The notes beneath the pieces were generated by a model. It was not told where the DNA came from. It saw only the letters and a list, made by a program, of their open reading frames with translations, and searched no databases. The position numbers and the translations under genes were made by a program. A DNA stretch of 64,000 nt from Sphingorhabdus sp. Alg239-R122 (GTDB lineage: Bacteria; Pseudomonadota; Alphaproteobacteria; Sphingomonadales; Sphingomonadaceae): positions 186,001 to 250,000 of the forward strand of contig NZ_UNRC01000003.1 in assembly GCF_900537065.1 (NCBI RefSeq), in the 5' to 3' direction. Within the stretch, counting starts at the first letter, position 1. Each line of letters begins with the position of its first letter. Of the stretch, positions 1 to 8,330 are shown piece after piece.

Positions 1-1630
1 AGAGCTGTTCACCGCTATCGGCCGCATAAGCGCGCATTTGACCCAGCGCTGTACCCTGAAACACCAGATTGCCAGCTGTTGTCATGGTGCCGCCGTTCCA
101 TGGCGTTTCCTGGTCAACCTTCCATGCTATCTCTCCTGTAACCGGATTGATGGCGACCAGCCGCCCTGTTGTTGCCGCGATAGCAGCCTTCACGGCGGCA
201 CGGTCATCGGGCAGGGTAAAGCCTTCGCCGCTCGCGCCGGTATTGAAACCGATCGGCTTGCGTGCCTTGTCCAGATCATTCATCGGCGGCAGGTATGCCG
301 CCGCAATCTGCTGCGCCGGGATATAGACTAGGCCTGTGTCCGGGCTGTAGCTCATTGGATGCCAGTTATGCGCGCCAAGCGCGGACGGCATGGCCAGAAA
401 AGGTTTGCCCGTCCGGTAATAGCGCGCATCAGGGTTTTCGATGGGGCGTCCGGTTTCCAGATCATATCCTGTCGCCCAGTTGATACCGTCGATAAACGGT
501 TCGGCGGAAACCAGCGATCCATCGGCGCGGTCGAGCACAAAGAAAAACCCGTTTTTGGGTGCCTGCATCAATACCTTGCGGGCCACGCCTTCATAGGTAA
601 GGTCGGCCAGGATTATCGGCTGGGTAGCGGTGAAGTCCCAACTGTCTGCCGGTGTCTGTTGATAATGCCAGATATATTCACCGGTTTCAGGGTTCAGCGC
701 GATGATGGAAGAGAGGAAAAGATTGTCACCTTCGCCATTGGAGCGTGCACCGTGATTCCATGGGTTACCATTGCCGGTGCCGATATAGATCTGGTCCAGT
801 TTGTGGTCGTAAACGATGGCATCCCACACCGTTCCGCCGCCGCCTGATTCAACCCAGTCGCCGCTTTCCGACCATGTTCTGCGTGCGGTTTGCAATACAT
901 CATCACTGGCCGCACCATCGGCTTCGCCGGTCGGATTGGGAACTGTATAAAACCGCCATTTGAGTGTGCCGTCATTCGCGTCATAGGCGCTGACATAACC
1001 GCGTACGCCAAATTCCGCGCCGCCATTACCGATCAGCACCATGTTTTTCACCACACGCGGCGTCCCGGTGATGGTGTAATTGCCGTCCTCTGGCGTCGTT
1101 TCACTCACCCATAACTGCGCGCCAGTGAGCGCGTCGAGCGCAATCAGCCGGCCATCCAACGTGCCGACATAAATCTTGCCCTTCCAGAATGCGACGCCGC
1201 GATTGACAACGTCACAGCACGCCTTGGCTGCCGTTTCACCCGGCACTTCGGGATCATAGGACCATAGTTCCTCACCAGTTTTTGCATCATAGGCGAACAC
1301 TTTTGACCAGGCAGTGGAAATATACATCCGGCCATCCACTACGACTGGCGTGGCTTCCTGTCCGCGCGCATCAGGCAGGTCAGCATACCATGCTATGCCA
1401 AGCTCGCTGACATTGTCGGTATTGATCTGCGTCAGCGGGCTATAGCGCCGTTCATCATAGCTGTAACCGGTCGCTGCCCAGTTTTTGCCATCACCTGGAT
1501 TCGCAAGATAAGCAGCATCGACTGTGGTGGTTTCGCTACGTTCCTGCTGTGTCTGCTGTACTTTTTCACAGCCTGTCAGCGCAAGCGCCGCCGCCATCAT
1601 GCCAACTAAAATGCCGCGCCCGCTGGGCAT
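1..1630 (-). CDS. PQQ-dependent alcohol dehydrogenase, methanol/ethanol family, lipoprotein (partial)
   Basis: The gene runs off the left edge; about 543 residues are visible from the ATG at 1630, which has an AGGAGAAG ribosome site just upstream. Family members oxidise alcohols in the periplasm with pyrroloquinoline quinone and Ca2+ (or a lanthanide). The sequence shows repeated beta-propeller W-motifs, the adjacent Cys138-Cys139 pair (AKACCDVVNRG) that forms the vicinal disulfide over PQQ, a GTGNGNPW segment and a DSWDFTATQP segment typical of the quinoprotein ADH group. The N-terminus is a lipoprotein signal with lipobox LTGC (Cys21), which is unusual because most relatives are soluble periplasmic proteins. 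Whether a C-terminal cytochrome c domain is present cannot be seen. Family is sure, substrate is not. Confidence 0.9.
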   Translation of the reverse strand, partial: MPSGRGILVGMMAAALALTGCEKVQQTQQERSETTTVDAAYLANPGDGKNWAATGYSYDERRYSPLTQINTDNVSELGIAWYADLPDARGQEATPVVVDGRMYISTAWSKVFAYDAKTGEELWSYDPEVPGETAAKACCDVVNRGVAFWKGKIYVGTLDGRLIALDALTGAQLWVSETTPEDGNYTITGTPRVVKNMVLIGNGGAEFGVRGYVSAYDANDGTLKWRFYTVPNPTGEADGAASDDVLQTARRTWSESGDWVESGGGGTVWDAIVYDHKLDQIYIGTGNGNPWNHGARSNGEGDNLFLSSIIALNPETGEYIWHYQQTPADSWDFTATQPIILADLTYEGVARKVLMQAPKNGFFFVLDRADGSLVSAEPFIDGINWATGYDLETGRPIENPDARYYRTGKPFLAMPSALGAHNWHPMSYSPDTGLVYIPAQQIAAAYLPPMNDLDKARKPIGFNTGASGEGFTLPDDRAAVKAAIAATTGRLVAINPVTGEIAWKVDQETPWNGGTMTTAGNLVFQGTALGQMRAYAADSGEQL

Positions 1631-1737
1631 GCCTGCTTCTCCTGTGTTTCAGGGGAAAAGCTTAGCCATGATGCGGGGTAAAGGTCCAGCCGTTATTTTA
1701 CATTATCCACCGCTATCACTTGCCAGATCAGCAACGC

Positions 1738-2562
1738 TCAATAGGGCGGATTATGAAGGCCCTTGGGGCTTTCGGTAAATATCTCACAGCCGGTTTCAGT
1801 AATGCCGATGCTATGTTCAAACTGCGCAGACAGCGAGCGGTCACGCGTAACCGCTGTCCAGCCATCATCCAGCAATTTGACGCCCGGCTTGCCGACATTG
1901 ATCATCGGTTCGATTGTAAAGAACATGCCTGGTTTCAGCTCGGGCCCTGTGCCTGGCCGTCCCACATGCACCACTTCGGGCGCATCATGGAACAGGCGGC
2001 CCAGGCCATGCCCGCAAAAATCACGCACAACGCCATAACGGTGTTTTTCTGCATATGTCTGAATTGCGTGACTGATATCGCCCAGATGGTTGCCGGGCTT
2101 GGCCTGCTCTATGCCCAACATCAGGCTTTCATAGGTCACATCGACCAGCCGCCGTGCCTTGATCGGCACATCACCCACCAGGAACATCCGCGAAGTGTCA
2201 CCATGCCAGCCATCAATGATGACAGTCACATCGATATTGGCAATATCGCCTTTTTTCAGTTTTTTGTCAGACGGGATGCCGTGGCAGACAACGTGATTAA
2301 GCGAGATGCAGCAACTATGCGTGAAGCCGCGATAGCCGAGCGTTGCAGGTGCACCGCCTTCGCGCAGCATATGGTCTCGCACCATGTCATCCAGCTCACC
2401 TGTGGTAACGCCGGGGACAACATGCGGGACCAGCGCGTCGAGCACTTCTGCGGCCAGGCGGCCTGCCTTGCGCATGCCCTCAAAACCGTCTGGTCCGTGC
2501 AGTTTAATGGTCCCATCACGGGTGACATCGGTGTCTGTATCTACAATCTGATATTCGTTCAT
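1738..2562 (-). CDS. map: Methionine aminopeptidase, type I
   Basis: This protein of 274 residues removes the initiator Met from nascent proteins in the cytoplasm. All metal ligands of the family are present: Asp111 (NIDVT), Asp122 (HGDTSR), His185 (CGHGLG), Glu218 (FTIEPM) and Glu249 (QFEHS), plus the catalytic His94 in CHGIP. I chose the ATG at 2562 (MNEYQIVD). The reading frame stays open upstream to 2709, but that extension has no resemblance to the family and would make the protein too long. The ribosome site before 2562 is weak. It stands alone, downstream of an intergenic region shared with the divergent gene at 2729. Confidence 0.95.
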   Translation of the reverse strand: MNEYQIVDTDTDVTRDGTIKLHGPDGFEGMRKAGRLAAEVLDALVPHVVPGVTTGELDDMVRDHMLREGGAPATLGYRGFTHSCCISLNHVVCHGIPSDKKLKKGDIANIDVTVIIDGWHGDTSRMFLVGDVPIKARRLVDVTYESLMLGIEQAKPGNHLGDISHAIQTYAEKHRYGVVRDFCGHGLGRLFHDAPEVVHVGRPGTGPELKPGMFFTIEPMINVGKPGVKLLDDGWTAVTRDRSLSAQFEHSIGITETGCEIFTESPKGLHNPPY

Positions 2563-2728
2563 GCCAAGCGATATAATGCCGTTACGCACGAATTGCGAGA
2601 AGATAGTTATGTGATAATGGAGACATGTTGACCGCAGGATGGCTCGCCCGGTTTTATGTACCCTTTGTAACCATCGCGCCGTAGCGAGCGAATAACTTTG
2701 ACCAAACATTATAAGGGGAGCAGGGAAT

Positions 2729-3367
2729 ATGTCGTCTACTTTAAAAAATGCAGGCTTGCTAACGGGTGGTGCACTGATTGTCAGTGTTGTTACGCAGATT
2801 GTTTACATGATGACGCTGGGCGGGGCAGATGAGCCTACGCATGCCGGTTATACAGCCTATTTTGCGGAGCGCGGTGCTGAAATTGGCACGGTGTGGATGA
2901 TTGAACTTGCCGCGTTCACGCTTGTGACAGTCGCGGCGCTGACCGCTCTGGCACGACAATGCGCTATGCCAGCGGCATGGGCGGCACTGGCGCTTTCAGG
3001 TGTGTTCAATGCGATACAGGTTGCCATGGGCCTATCGTTCTTCCCTGCCATAATCAGTGCAGGTGAAGAATTTTTCCCGCTGTTTCGTGTTGTTGTGGCC
3101 GGTGCGTTTTTCTTTTACTTTCTTGCCAAAGTGCTCATCGGCCTTGCCGCCGCCGGATTTGGAATGTCCCTGCTACGCAGTGCGGGCATCGCTGCCAAAA
3201 CTGTTGGCGGGTTGGCGCTGCTCAGCGGTGTTGCTGCCACAATTGTCAATATCATTGCCCTGCCGCAGGGAACGGGGCTGGTTTTCCCGGCAGGGGCGAC
3301 GGGCACGGCAGCGGCCTTTATCGGCGGCATTGCTATCCTGATGGCTGTGCGCCAGGACACCGAATAA
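2729..3367 (+). CDS. Multipass membrane protein of unknown function
   Basis: This protein of 212 residues starts at an ATG with a good AAGGGGAG ribosome site. Hydrophobic segments lie near residues 8-29, 56-74, 82-100, 116-150 and 158-205, giving about six membrane helices; a short charged loop (ADEPTHAGY) follows the first. There is no motif I recognise and no clear catalytic residue pattern. It is transcribed divergently from map and stands alone before the molybdopterin-fold gene. The composition is ordinary for an inner-membrane protein. Function unknown. Confidence 0.75.
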   Translation: MSSTLKNAGLLTGGALIVSVVTQIVYMMTLGGADEPTHAGYTAYFAERGAEIGTVWMIELAAFTLVTVAALTALARQCAMPAAWAALALSGVFNAIQVAMGLSFFPAIISAGEEFFPLFRVVVAGAFFFYFLAKVLIGLAAAGFGMSLLRSAGIAAKTVGGLALLSGVAATIVNIIALPQGTGLVFPAGATGTAAAFIGGIAILMAVRQDTE

Positions 3368-3424
3368 CGCCCTGACAGCTTTGACAGGCAGCGTAGGTGG
3401 GGGTGCATTCGTATCCACTTTATC

Positions 3425-3463
3425 GTGCACGGTAAATGCACTTGGCGCTTTACCACGGTGCAT
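3425..3463. promoter_or_regulatory. Imperfect inverted repeat before the molybdopterin-fold gene
   Basis: GTGCAC-GGTAAA (3425-3436) is mirrored by TTTACC-ACG-GTGCA (3449-3462) with a 12-nt centre. It sits about 20 nt before the ATG at 3484, and a TTGACA box lies at 3381-3386 with no good -10. It could be an operator or an RNA hairpin; nothing in the sequence tells which. Confidence 0.3.
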
Positions 3464-3483
3464 GGGTTAATTAGTGTCACTGC

Positions 3484-4242
3484 ATGACAGCACACCGCAT
3501 CTACACCGCCGCACTGATCGTAATTGGTGATGAAATCCTTTCCGGACGGACACAGGACAAGAATATCGCGCAGATTGCGACCTGGCTCAATGTACAGGGC
3601 ATCCGTCTAGCCGAGGTAAGGGTAGTGGCTGATGTGCAGGAATCAATTGTCGAGGCGGTGAACATATTGCGTGCGCGCAATGACTATCTGTTCACGACAG
3701 GCGGCATTGGACCGACGCATGATGATATTACCGTGGATGCTGTTTCTGCAGCGTTGGGCGTGGATGTTGTGCATCATCCAAAAGCGGTGGCCGTGCTGGA
3801 AAAATATTATGCTGACAAGGGCGGTGTGAATGAAGGCCGTCTGCGTATGGCGCGTGTGCCCGATGGCGCCGACCTCATTGAAAACCGCATGTCGGGTGCG
3901 CCGGGTATTCAGATTGAGAATATGTTTATCATGGCAGGTGTACCGCATATCACGGCAGGCATGCTGGATGCCCTTACTGGCAAGCTGAAGGGCGGTGCAC
4001 CGCTATTGTCCGCCACGGTCGGTTGCTGGATTCCTGAAAGTGAAGTGGCGAGCCTGCTACGCAAAACCGAAAAAGCGTATGAAACATGCCAGATCGGCAG
4101 CTACCCCTTCTTTCGCGAAGGTAAGGTCGGTGCCAATTTCGTGGTCCGTTCGACCTCGCAAGACGATATGGAAGCGTGCTTGATCGCGCTTATCAAGGGA
4201 TTGAATGACGACGGATATGAGACTTTTCCGGACGGAATTTAA
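3484..4242 (+). CDS. Molybdopterin-binding (MoCF/CinA N-terminal type) protein
   Basis: This 252-residue protein matches the COG1058 family: an N-terminal MoCF-biosynthesis fold with the opening [14 protein letters not shown] and the loop [17 protein letters not shown] that binds a nucleotide or pterin. It lacks the C-terminal nicotinamide-nucleotide amidase domain of full-length CinA, so it is the short form. Short-form members have been linked to pyrophosphatase activity on nucleotide sugars or FAD, but substrate cannot be read here. Its stop codon overlaps the stop of the convergent ferredoxin by four bases (4239-4242). Confidence 0.88.
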   Translation: MTAHRIYTAALIVIGDEILSGRTQDKNIAQIATWLNVQGIRLAEVRVVADVQESIVEAVNILRARNDYLFTTGGIGPTHDDITVDAVSAALGVDVVHHPKAVAVLEKYYADKGGVNEGRLRMARVPDGADLIENRMSGAPGIQIENMFIMAGVPHITAGMLDALTGKLKGGAPLLSATVGCWIPESEVASLLRKTEKAYETCQIGSYPFFREGKVGANFVVRSTSQDDMEACLIALIKGLNDDGYETFPDGI

Positions 4243-4556
4243 TCTTCCTCCGCAATTTGCACACGCAAACCTTCGAGTTTATCTTCGACCGTGATCTGGC
4301 AGCTCAGCCGTGACTGTTCATTGCGGTGGTCACTGCTGTCGAGCAGGTCATTCTCGTCTTCGTCCATGGGTGTCAGCCTGTCATTGAAATCCGGATCCAC
4401 ATGGACATGGCACGTGGCGCAGGAACAGCAGCCACCGCACAGCGCAAGTAGCTCATCAAAGCCATTGTCGCGGATAACTTCCATCACGCTCAGGCCGTTT
4501 TCGGCTTCGATTGTCTTTTCGGTTCCGTCACGGCTGACGACGATAATATTGGGCAT
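4239..4556 (-). CDS. 2Fe-2S ferredoxin, adrenodoxin type
   Basis: This protein of 105 residues carries the CX5CX2C...C cluster signature: Cys40, Cys46, Cys49 (in [10 protein letters not shown]) and Cys86 (RLSCQI). Relatives are small cytoplasmic electron donors for cytochromes P450 or for Fe-S cluster assembly. Two extra cysteines (43 and 44) sit inside the loop, where most homologues have Ser or Ala. The start is ATG 4556 (MPNIIVV). An upstream extension to 4661 would add a basic stretch unlike the family. It is divergent from the glycosylase gene and convergent with the gene before it. No cytochrome P450 gene lies nearby, so its partner is unknown. Confidence 0.93.
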   Translation of the reverse strand: MPNIIVVSRDGTEKTIEAENGLSVMEVIRDNGFDELLALCGGCCSCATCHVHVDPDFNDRLTPMDEDENDLLDSSDHRNEQSRLSCQITVEDKLEGLRVQIAEED

Positions 4557-4660
4557 GGTTGGGCCTTTGTTCGAATAAAGTTTCAATTGCGTACTTGCCG
4601 CTGCTATGACTTTTTGTGCGGCAAATGGCAAGAGTGTCTTGTGCCGGGAAAGGCAAGGCA

Positions 4661-5278
4661 ATGGGGCTCAGCAAACAACAGATAATTGACGGTTTAACCG
4701 CAGTTTCCAAAAACGAACCCTTGTTGGCGGATGCGATTGAGCGCACCGGCTATCCTGAGCCGCGTATCAGGGAGCGGGGATACCAGACATTGCTACGCAC
4801 CATTGTGGGTCAGCAGGTTAGCGTCGCGGCGGCATCATCAGTGTGGAACAAGTTGGAGGCGCATCTGGGGGATGGCTGTCCGGCTGAAGCTGTGCTGGAG
4901 TCCGATTTTGATGCATTGCGCACCTGCGGTCTGTCACGCCAGAAACAGGGCTATGCCCGTTCGCTGGCGGAGCTTATCACCACGGGTGAATTGCCGTTGG
5001 ATAATCTGCCGGCCGATGATGAAAAGGCCATTGAATATCTGACCAGAGTGAAGGGTATCGGGCGTTGGTCCGCTGAAATTTACCTGTTATTTGCTGAAAG
5101 CCGTGCCGACATATGGCCCGCCGGTGATCTTGCCGTGCAGGCGGGCATTGGTAAAATACTGAACCTGCCCGAACGCCCCAGCGAAAAGGAAGCGCGCGCG
5201 CTTGCTGAACCCTGGTCTCCGCACCGCGGGGCAGTCGCGATATTCACCTGGCACAGCTATAATAATCCGGCGCTGTAG
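4661..5278 (+). CDS. DNA-3-methyladenine glycosylase II (HhH-GPD family)
   Basis: This 205-residue protein should remove alkylated purines from DNA as the first step of base-excision repair. It shows the helix-hairpin-helix [15 protein letters not shown] (near residues 125-140) and the catalytic Asp downstream in WPAGDLAVQ, which define the AlkA-like HhH-GPD group. It lacks the N-terminal AlkA domain, so it is the short form common in Alphaproteobacteria. I start it at ATG 4661, after GGGAAAGGCAAGG; in-frame ATGs at 4616 and 4625 are possible but less likely. It is divergent from the ferredoxin. Confidence 0.9.
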   Translation: MGLSKQQIIDGLTAVSKNEPLLADAIERTGYPEPRIRERGYQTLLRTIVGQQVSVAAASSVWNKLEAHLGDGCPAEAVLESDFDALRTCGLSRQKQGYARSLAELITTGELPLDNLPADDEKAIEYLTRVKGIGRWSAEIYLLFAESRADIWPAGDLAVQAGIGKILNLPERPSEKEARALAEPWSPHRGAVAIFTWHSYNNPAL

Positions 5279-5301
5279 TTACTGTTACCAAGCATAGTGA
5301 T

Positions 5302-5353
5302 TGTAAAGAGTTATTGACAGACAAGAGTTCTTTACAGTAAAGAACTCTTTACA
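5302..5353. promoter_or_regulatory. Promoter with nested palindromic operator for the XRE operon
   Basis: A -35 box TTGACA lies at 5314-5319 and a candidate -10 TAAAGA at 5338-5343 (18-nt spacing). Between and over them lies a perfect inverted repeat with 13-bp arms (5323-5335 and 5337-5349) around a single centre base. A second, outer perfect pair, TGTAAAGAGTT (5302-5312) and AACTCTTTACA (5343-5353), shares its right arm with the first. This is what an autorepressor operator is expected to look like; the regulator encoded next is the obvious ligand (inference). Confidence 0.75.
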
Positions 5354-5365
5354 GGTCGATTCGAT

Positions 5366-5379
5366 AGGAGGTCAGGTTG
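5366..5379 (+). promoter_or_regulatory. Strong ribosome site deciding a TTG start
   Basis: AGGAGGT at 5366-5372 is a near-perfect Shine-Dalgarno sequence four bases before TTG 5377. No ATG fits the conserved N-terminus of the small regulator, so the start codon is TTG. Confidence 0.8.
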
Positions 5380-5586
5380 GAAAACCGGTTGAAAGATCTG
5401 CGCATGCAGCGGGAATGGAGCCAGGGAGAACTGGCTCGCCGCCTGGGTGTATCGCGCCAGACGATCAACGCGGTGGAAACCGACAAATATGATCCCAGCC
5501 TGCCGCTCGCCTTGCATATGGCAAAATTATTCGGTGTGCCTGTTGATGAAATATTCATCGACTACTGGCAGCCTGAGGAGGATTGA
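5377..5586 (+). CDS. Small XRE/Cro-type helix-turn-helix regulator
   Basis: This 69-residue protein is almost entirely a helix-turn-helix domain: QGELARRLGVSRQTINAVE near residues 13-31 is the turn and recognition helix. The short form without any sensing domain belongs to the group that is usually cotranscribed with a membrane protein, as here. The start is TTG 5377 behind a perfect AGGAGGT. The stop is one base before the ATG of the membrane protein (5588), so translation is likely coupled. The palindromes around its own promoter suggest that it represses itself and its partner. What signal relieves repression is unknown. Confidence 0.9.
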   Translation: MENRLKDLRMQREWSQGELARRLGVSRQTINAVETDKYDPSLPLALHMAKLFGVPVDEIFIDYWQPEED

Positions 5587-5587
5587 G

Positions 5588-6247
5588 ATGAGTACCGAGA
5601 ACACAAAAAAGTCGTGGCTGCGCAGATGGTTGATCCCGATGATAATTGGTGCAATTTTCGGCTATTCCGCGATCTGGTTACTGGATAATGTCGTTGGTGT
5701 AGACATAAAGGCAGCTATGCAGGGCTATTCCACCGCCCAGCTTCTGGCGATGCTGATGTCCGTGCTGTTCGTGCTCATTGCAGTTATTTTACTGGCACTG
5801 AGTTTTAGCGCAAAAGCCCTATCTGCAAACCTGCCCGATGGCGAAGAGCTGGACGAAGCCGAATTGAAGGAAATGACTCCCATGCTCCGCCTGAGTGCAT
5901 TGGCCATGAGCGCATATGCCGTCATATTGTGGCTGCTCAGCACTATTTCAGGTGATGTGAATGGTTCTTCGCATCTGGGCCATCTACTGATCATTGCGGT
6001 CATGGTTGCAGTGCAGTTGGGTGTAAATATATTATTATGGATACGGCACGATGAATTATACAAAGCTATCATGCGTGAAACCGCTGGTATTTCCTACATA
6101 TTGATTGAAATGATCATTATTTTATGGGCTGCAGCGTCAATTTTCGGTTTCGGCATCAGCTTCAATCCGCTTGATGTCGTTCTCGTTATGCTTTCCGTAT
6201 ATTTTGTTGTGGGTACAGTAGTGTCGGTGCGGCGCGGCTTTGCCTAG
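5588..6247 (+). CDS. Five-helix membrane protein paired with XRE regulator
   Basis: This 219-residue protein follows the regulator by one base. Hydrophobic helices are seen near residues 14-32, 53-76, 103-121, 132-152 and 163-212 (the last stretch likely two helices). An acidic loop (DGEELDEAELKE) separates the second and third helices. No catalytic or transporter motif is recognised. In similar gene pairs the membrane protein is of unknown role; a part in sensing or in counteracting the regulator is only a guess. The stop codon lies inside the left arm of a strong hairpin (6243-6267). Confidence 0.8.
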   Translation: MSTENTKKSWLRRWLIPMIIGAIFGYSAIWLLDNVVGVDIKAAMQGYSTAQLLAMLMSVLFVLIAVILLALSFSAKALSANLPDGEELDEAELKEMTPMLRLSALAMSAYAVILWLLSTISGDVNGSSHLGHLLIIAVMVAVQLGVNILLWIRHDELYKAIMRETAGISYILIEMIIILWAAASIFGFGISFNPLDVVLVMLSVYFVVGTVVSVRRGFA

Positions 6248-6267
6248 GCAGGTTTGTCCTGCCTAGG
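6243..6267. terminator. Hairpin shared by two convergent genes
   Basis: CCTAGGCAGG (6243-6252) and CCTGCCTAGG (6258-6267) form a perfect 10-bp stem with a 5-nt loop. The left arm contains the TAG of the plus-strand gene and the right arm contains the TAG of the minus-strand gene. There is no T-run, so it may act as a bidirectional attenuator or RNA-end stabiliser instead of a classic terminator. Confidence 0.6.
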
Positions 6268-6772
6268 TGCTGAGATCAGGATTCAGGCTTTCCACTTCGC
6301 GCAGATACGTTTTGGGCTTTTTGAAATACTTGCTTTTCAGGTTGGTTTTCAGGCCCAATAACCGTGCGACCTCACCTACGAAATGGACACAGTTGCTTTT
6401 GTTCAGGCTATAGCTTTTCTGCTTTCTATTCCGCCATTCCTCAACCTTGGCAATGACGCGGGCATATTGTGCATCGGTGAGCACGATGGAGAAATGCCGG
6501 TTGCTGTCCGCAACATATTTGGGTTTGGAAGTTTCTATCTTGCCCTTGACCCGGCCCCACAGGATTCCGGGGGAGATGTTGACGGCGGTAAAGCCGTAAT
6601 TGGTGTCCACTTTCTCACCCGTGCTGTCGAGAGTACCTTTCAGTACGATAAAGGCGTGCGGAAAGTGGCTGCCAAAATCATGGCTGTAAAAAGTGATGGT
6701 GACAGCTGCATGCGCCGTATGTGCAAAAAGCAGAAACGGTAAAATCAGGGCAGCATAAATCCAGGTGCGCAT
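6263..6772 (-). CDS. Exported papain-fold-like protein (His-before-Cys order)
   Basis: This protein of 169 residues has a cleavable signal peptide ending at AHTAHA (about residue 22). The mature part has a conserved-looking early His (SHFPHAFIVLKG, near residue 35) and a later Asn-Cys in KSNCVHFVGEVARLLGL. This His-then-Cys order recalls permuted NlpC/P60 or LRAT-like papain folds, which cleave or transfer acyl or peptide bonds; this is a fold guess. The ATG at 6772 lies one base past the stop of the upstream permease gene, with AAGGAA inside that gene as ribosome site, so the two are one operon. Why an osmolyte transporter would carry it is unknown. Confidence 0.7.
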   Translation of the reverse strand: MRTWIYAALILPFLLFAHTAHAAVTITFYSHDFGSHFPHAFIVLKGTLDSTGEKVDTNYGFTAVNISPGILWGRVKGKIETSKPKYVADSNRHFSIVLTDAQYARVIAKVEEWRNRKQKSYSLNKSNCVHFVGEVARLLGLKTNLKSKYFKKPKTYLREVESLNPDLST

Positions 6773-6773
6773 A

Positions 6774-8330
6774 TTATTCCTTGTTTTCCAGTTGTCCCGC
6801 CAGCCAGCGGGCAGATTCGGCGGGGCTTTTCTTGTCATCTTCACGATCGACCATGTAGTTGGCTTTGCGCATTTTTTCCACTGAAATCGCATTTAAGAGC
6901 GGCTGGATAGTGGCGATAAATTCTGCATCGTTCGCATATTTGGGGGAGACCATTAGTAATGCATCATAAGCGGGCACGGCGCCTTTGGGATCATCCAGCA
7001 CGACAAAATTATTGGCGGCAATACGTCCGTCGCTGGAAAAGGCGGAAATGACGTCTGCCTGCCTGCTCGACAATGCCTTGTACATAAATGTCGGTTCAAA
7101 CGCGCGTTCACCTTTAAACCGGAGTGGATAGGCGTCTTTCACCATCTGCCATTCAGGACGTTCCAGGAACTCCAGATCAGTGCCGAATACGAAATCGGGA
7201 GAGACACGGGCAAGGTCATCCATTGTTTTAATATTGAGGTTTTCTGCATCATCCGGGCGCACCGCAAACGCATAGGTGTTTTCAAAACCCAGTGGCCCTG
7301 CAACATTGACGCCATATGTGTCGCGCGACCAACGAGTGATGGTGTCGATCATTTCGGGCCGCGGTACGCTGTCGGTCCGATCCATTTCATTGGTCCAGAC
7401 CGTGCCAGCATAGTCGATCGAGATATTTACGTCATCATTGGTTACCGCCTGGAACATGACTGCGCTACCCAGGCCTTCGCGGTAACGCACATTATAGCCC
7501 GCATCTTCCAGCCTATGGCCGATGAGTTTGGCCAATATATATTGTTCGCCGAACCGTTTTGAACCGATAATGACAGTATCTTTACCATCGCCGCTGGCCC
7601 CTATAGGCGCGAGCGCAAAGACAAGCCCGCCCGCCAGTAATGCCGCCGCGGTCCAGCCGCGGCGTTTGCGCCGTGTGGCAATCGCATTTTCGATTGTGCC
7701 GAGCAGCATGTCGACAATGATGGCAAGCGCCGCCGATGTCAGGCACCCTGCAAGTACCAGCGACCAGTTCTGTGTCTGTAGTCCGGCAAAGATAAGATCG
7801 CCCAGACTCGGTTGGCCTACGGTGGTGGACAGCGTGGCCGCGCCGATGGTCCATACCGCCGCCGTGCGGATACCTGCCATGATGGTGGGTGCGGCGAGCG
7901 GTGCTTCGACCAACCGCAATTTCTGTGCCCGGGTCATGCCGACCCCGTCCGCAGCCTCAACAATGGCCGCATCCACGCCGTTCAGGCCAGTCACTGCGTT
8001 GCGCAATATGGGCAGCAGGGCATAGAGCGTCAGTGCAAGCAGGGAGGGCAGGAAACCAAGCGGCTGTATCAGGTCGCCAAACAGGGCAGTGAGGGCGAGC
8101 AACAGTGGGTAAAACAGGGCAAGCAGGGCCAGTGCGGGGATTGTCTGAACAAGGCTGGCAAATCCGAGTGCGACATTCGCGACATGCCGGTTGCGCGAGG
8201 CCCAGACCGCCAGTGGCAGCGCAATAAGCAGTGCCAGCGCGAGCGCGGCAAAGCTGAGCTGCAGATGCTGTGCGAGCAATTCGGGTACACGCTGAAATGC
8301 GGGAGCGATATTATTCAGCCATTCATGCAT
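6774..8330 (-). CDS. Osmoprotectant-type ABC transporter, permease fused to substrate-binding protein
   Basis: This 518-residue protein is a natural fusion. Residues 1-230 are an OpuB/ProW-type permease with the EAA-like loop (EAADGVGMTRAQKLRLVEAPLAAPTI is the region near 125-150). Residues 255-518 are a type II periplasmic binding domain (IIGSKRFGEQYILAKLI, then DYAGTVWTNE) of the glycine betaine/choline/carnitine class. A last membrane helix (near 225-245) carries the binding domain into the periplasm. It imports compatible solutes or related quaternary amines; the ligand is not certain. The ATG overlaps the ATPase stop as TGATG at 8328-8332. Confidence 0.92.
   Translation of the reverse strand: MHEWLNNIAPAFQRVPELLAQHLQLSFAALALALLIALPLAVWASRNRHVANVALGFASLVQTIPALALLALFYPLLLALTALFGDLIQPLGFLPSLLALTLYALLPILRNAVTGLNGVDAAIVEAADGVGMTRAQKLRLVEAPLAAPTIMAGIRTAAVWTIGAATLSTTVGQPSLGDLIFAGLQTQNWSLVLAGCLTSAALAIIVDMLLGTIENAIATRRKRRGWTAAALLAGGLVFALAPIGASGDGKDTVIIGSKRFGEQYILAKLIGHRLEDAGYNVRYREGLGSAVMFQAVTNDDVNISIDYAGTVWTNEMDRTDSVPRPEMIDTITRWSRDTYGVNVAGPLGFENTYAFAVRPDDAENLNIKTMDDLARVSPDFVFGTDLEFLERPEWQMVKDAYPLRFKGERAFEPTFMYKALSSRQADVISAFSSDGRIAANNFVVLDDPKGAVPAYDALLMVSPKYANDAEFIATIQPLLNAISVEKMRKANYMVDREDDKKSPAESARWLAGQLENKE

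Noticed and set aside
1720-2631. Plus-strand frame of 303 codons over map
   Set aside because: The opposite strand encodes methionine aminopeptidase with all metal ligands; this frame is its shadow.
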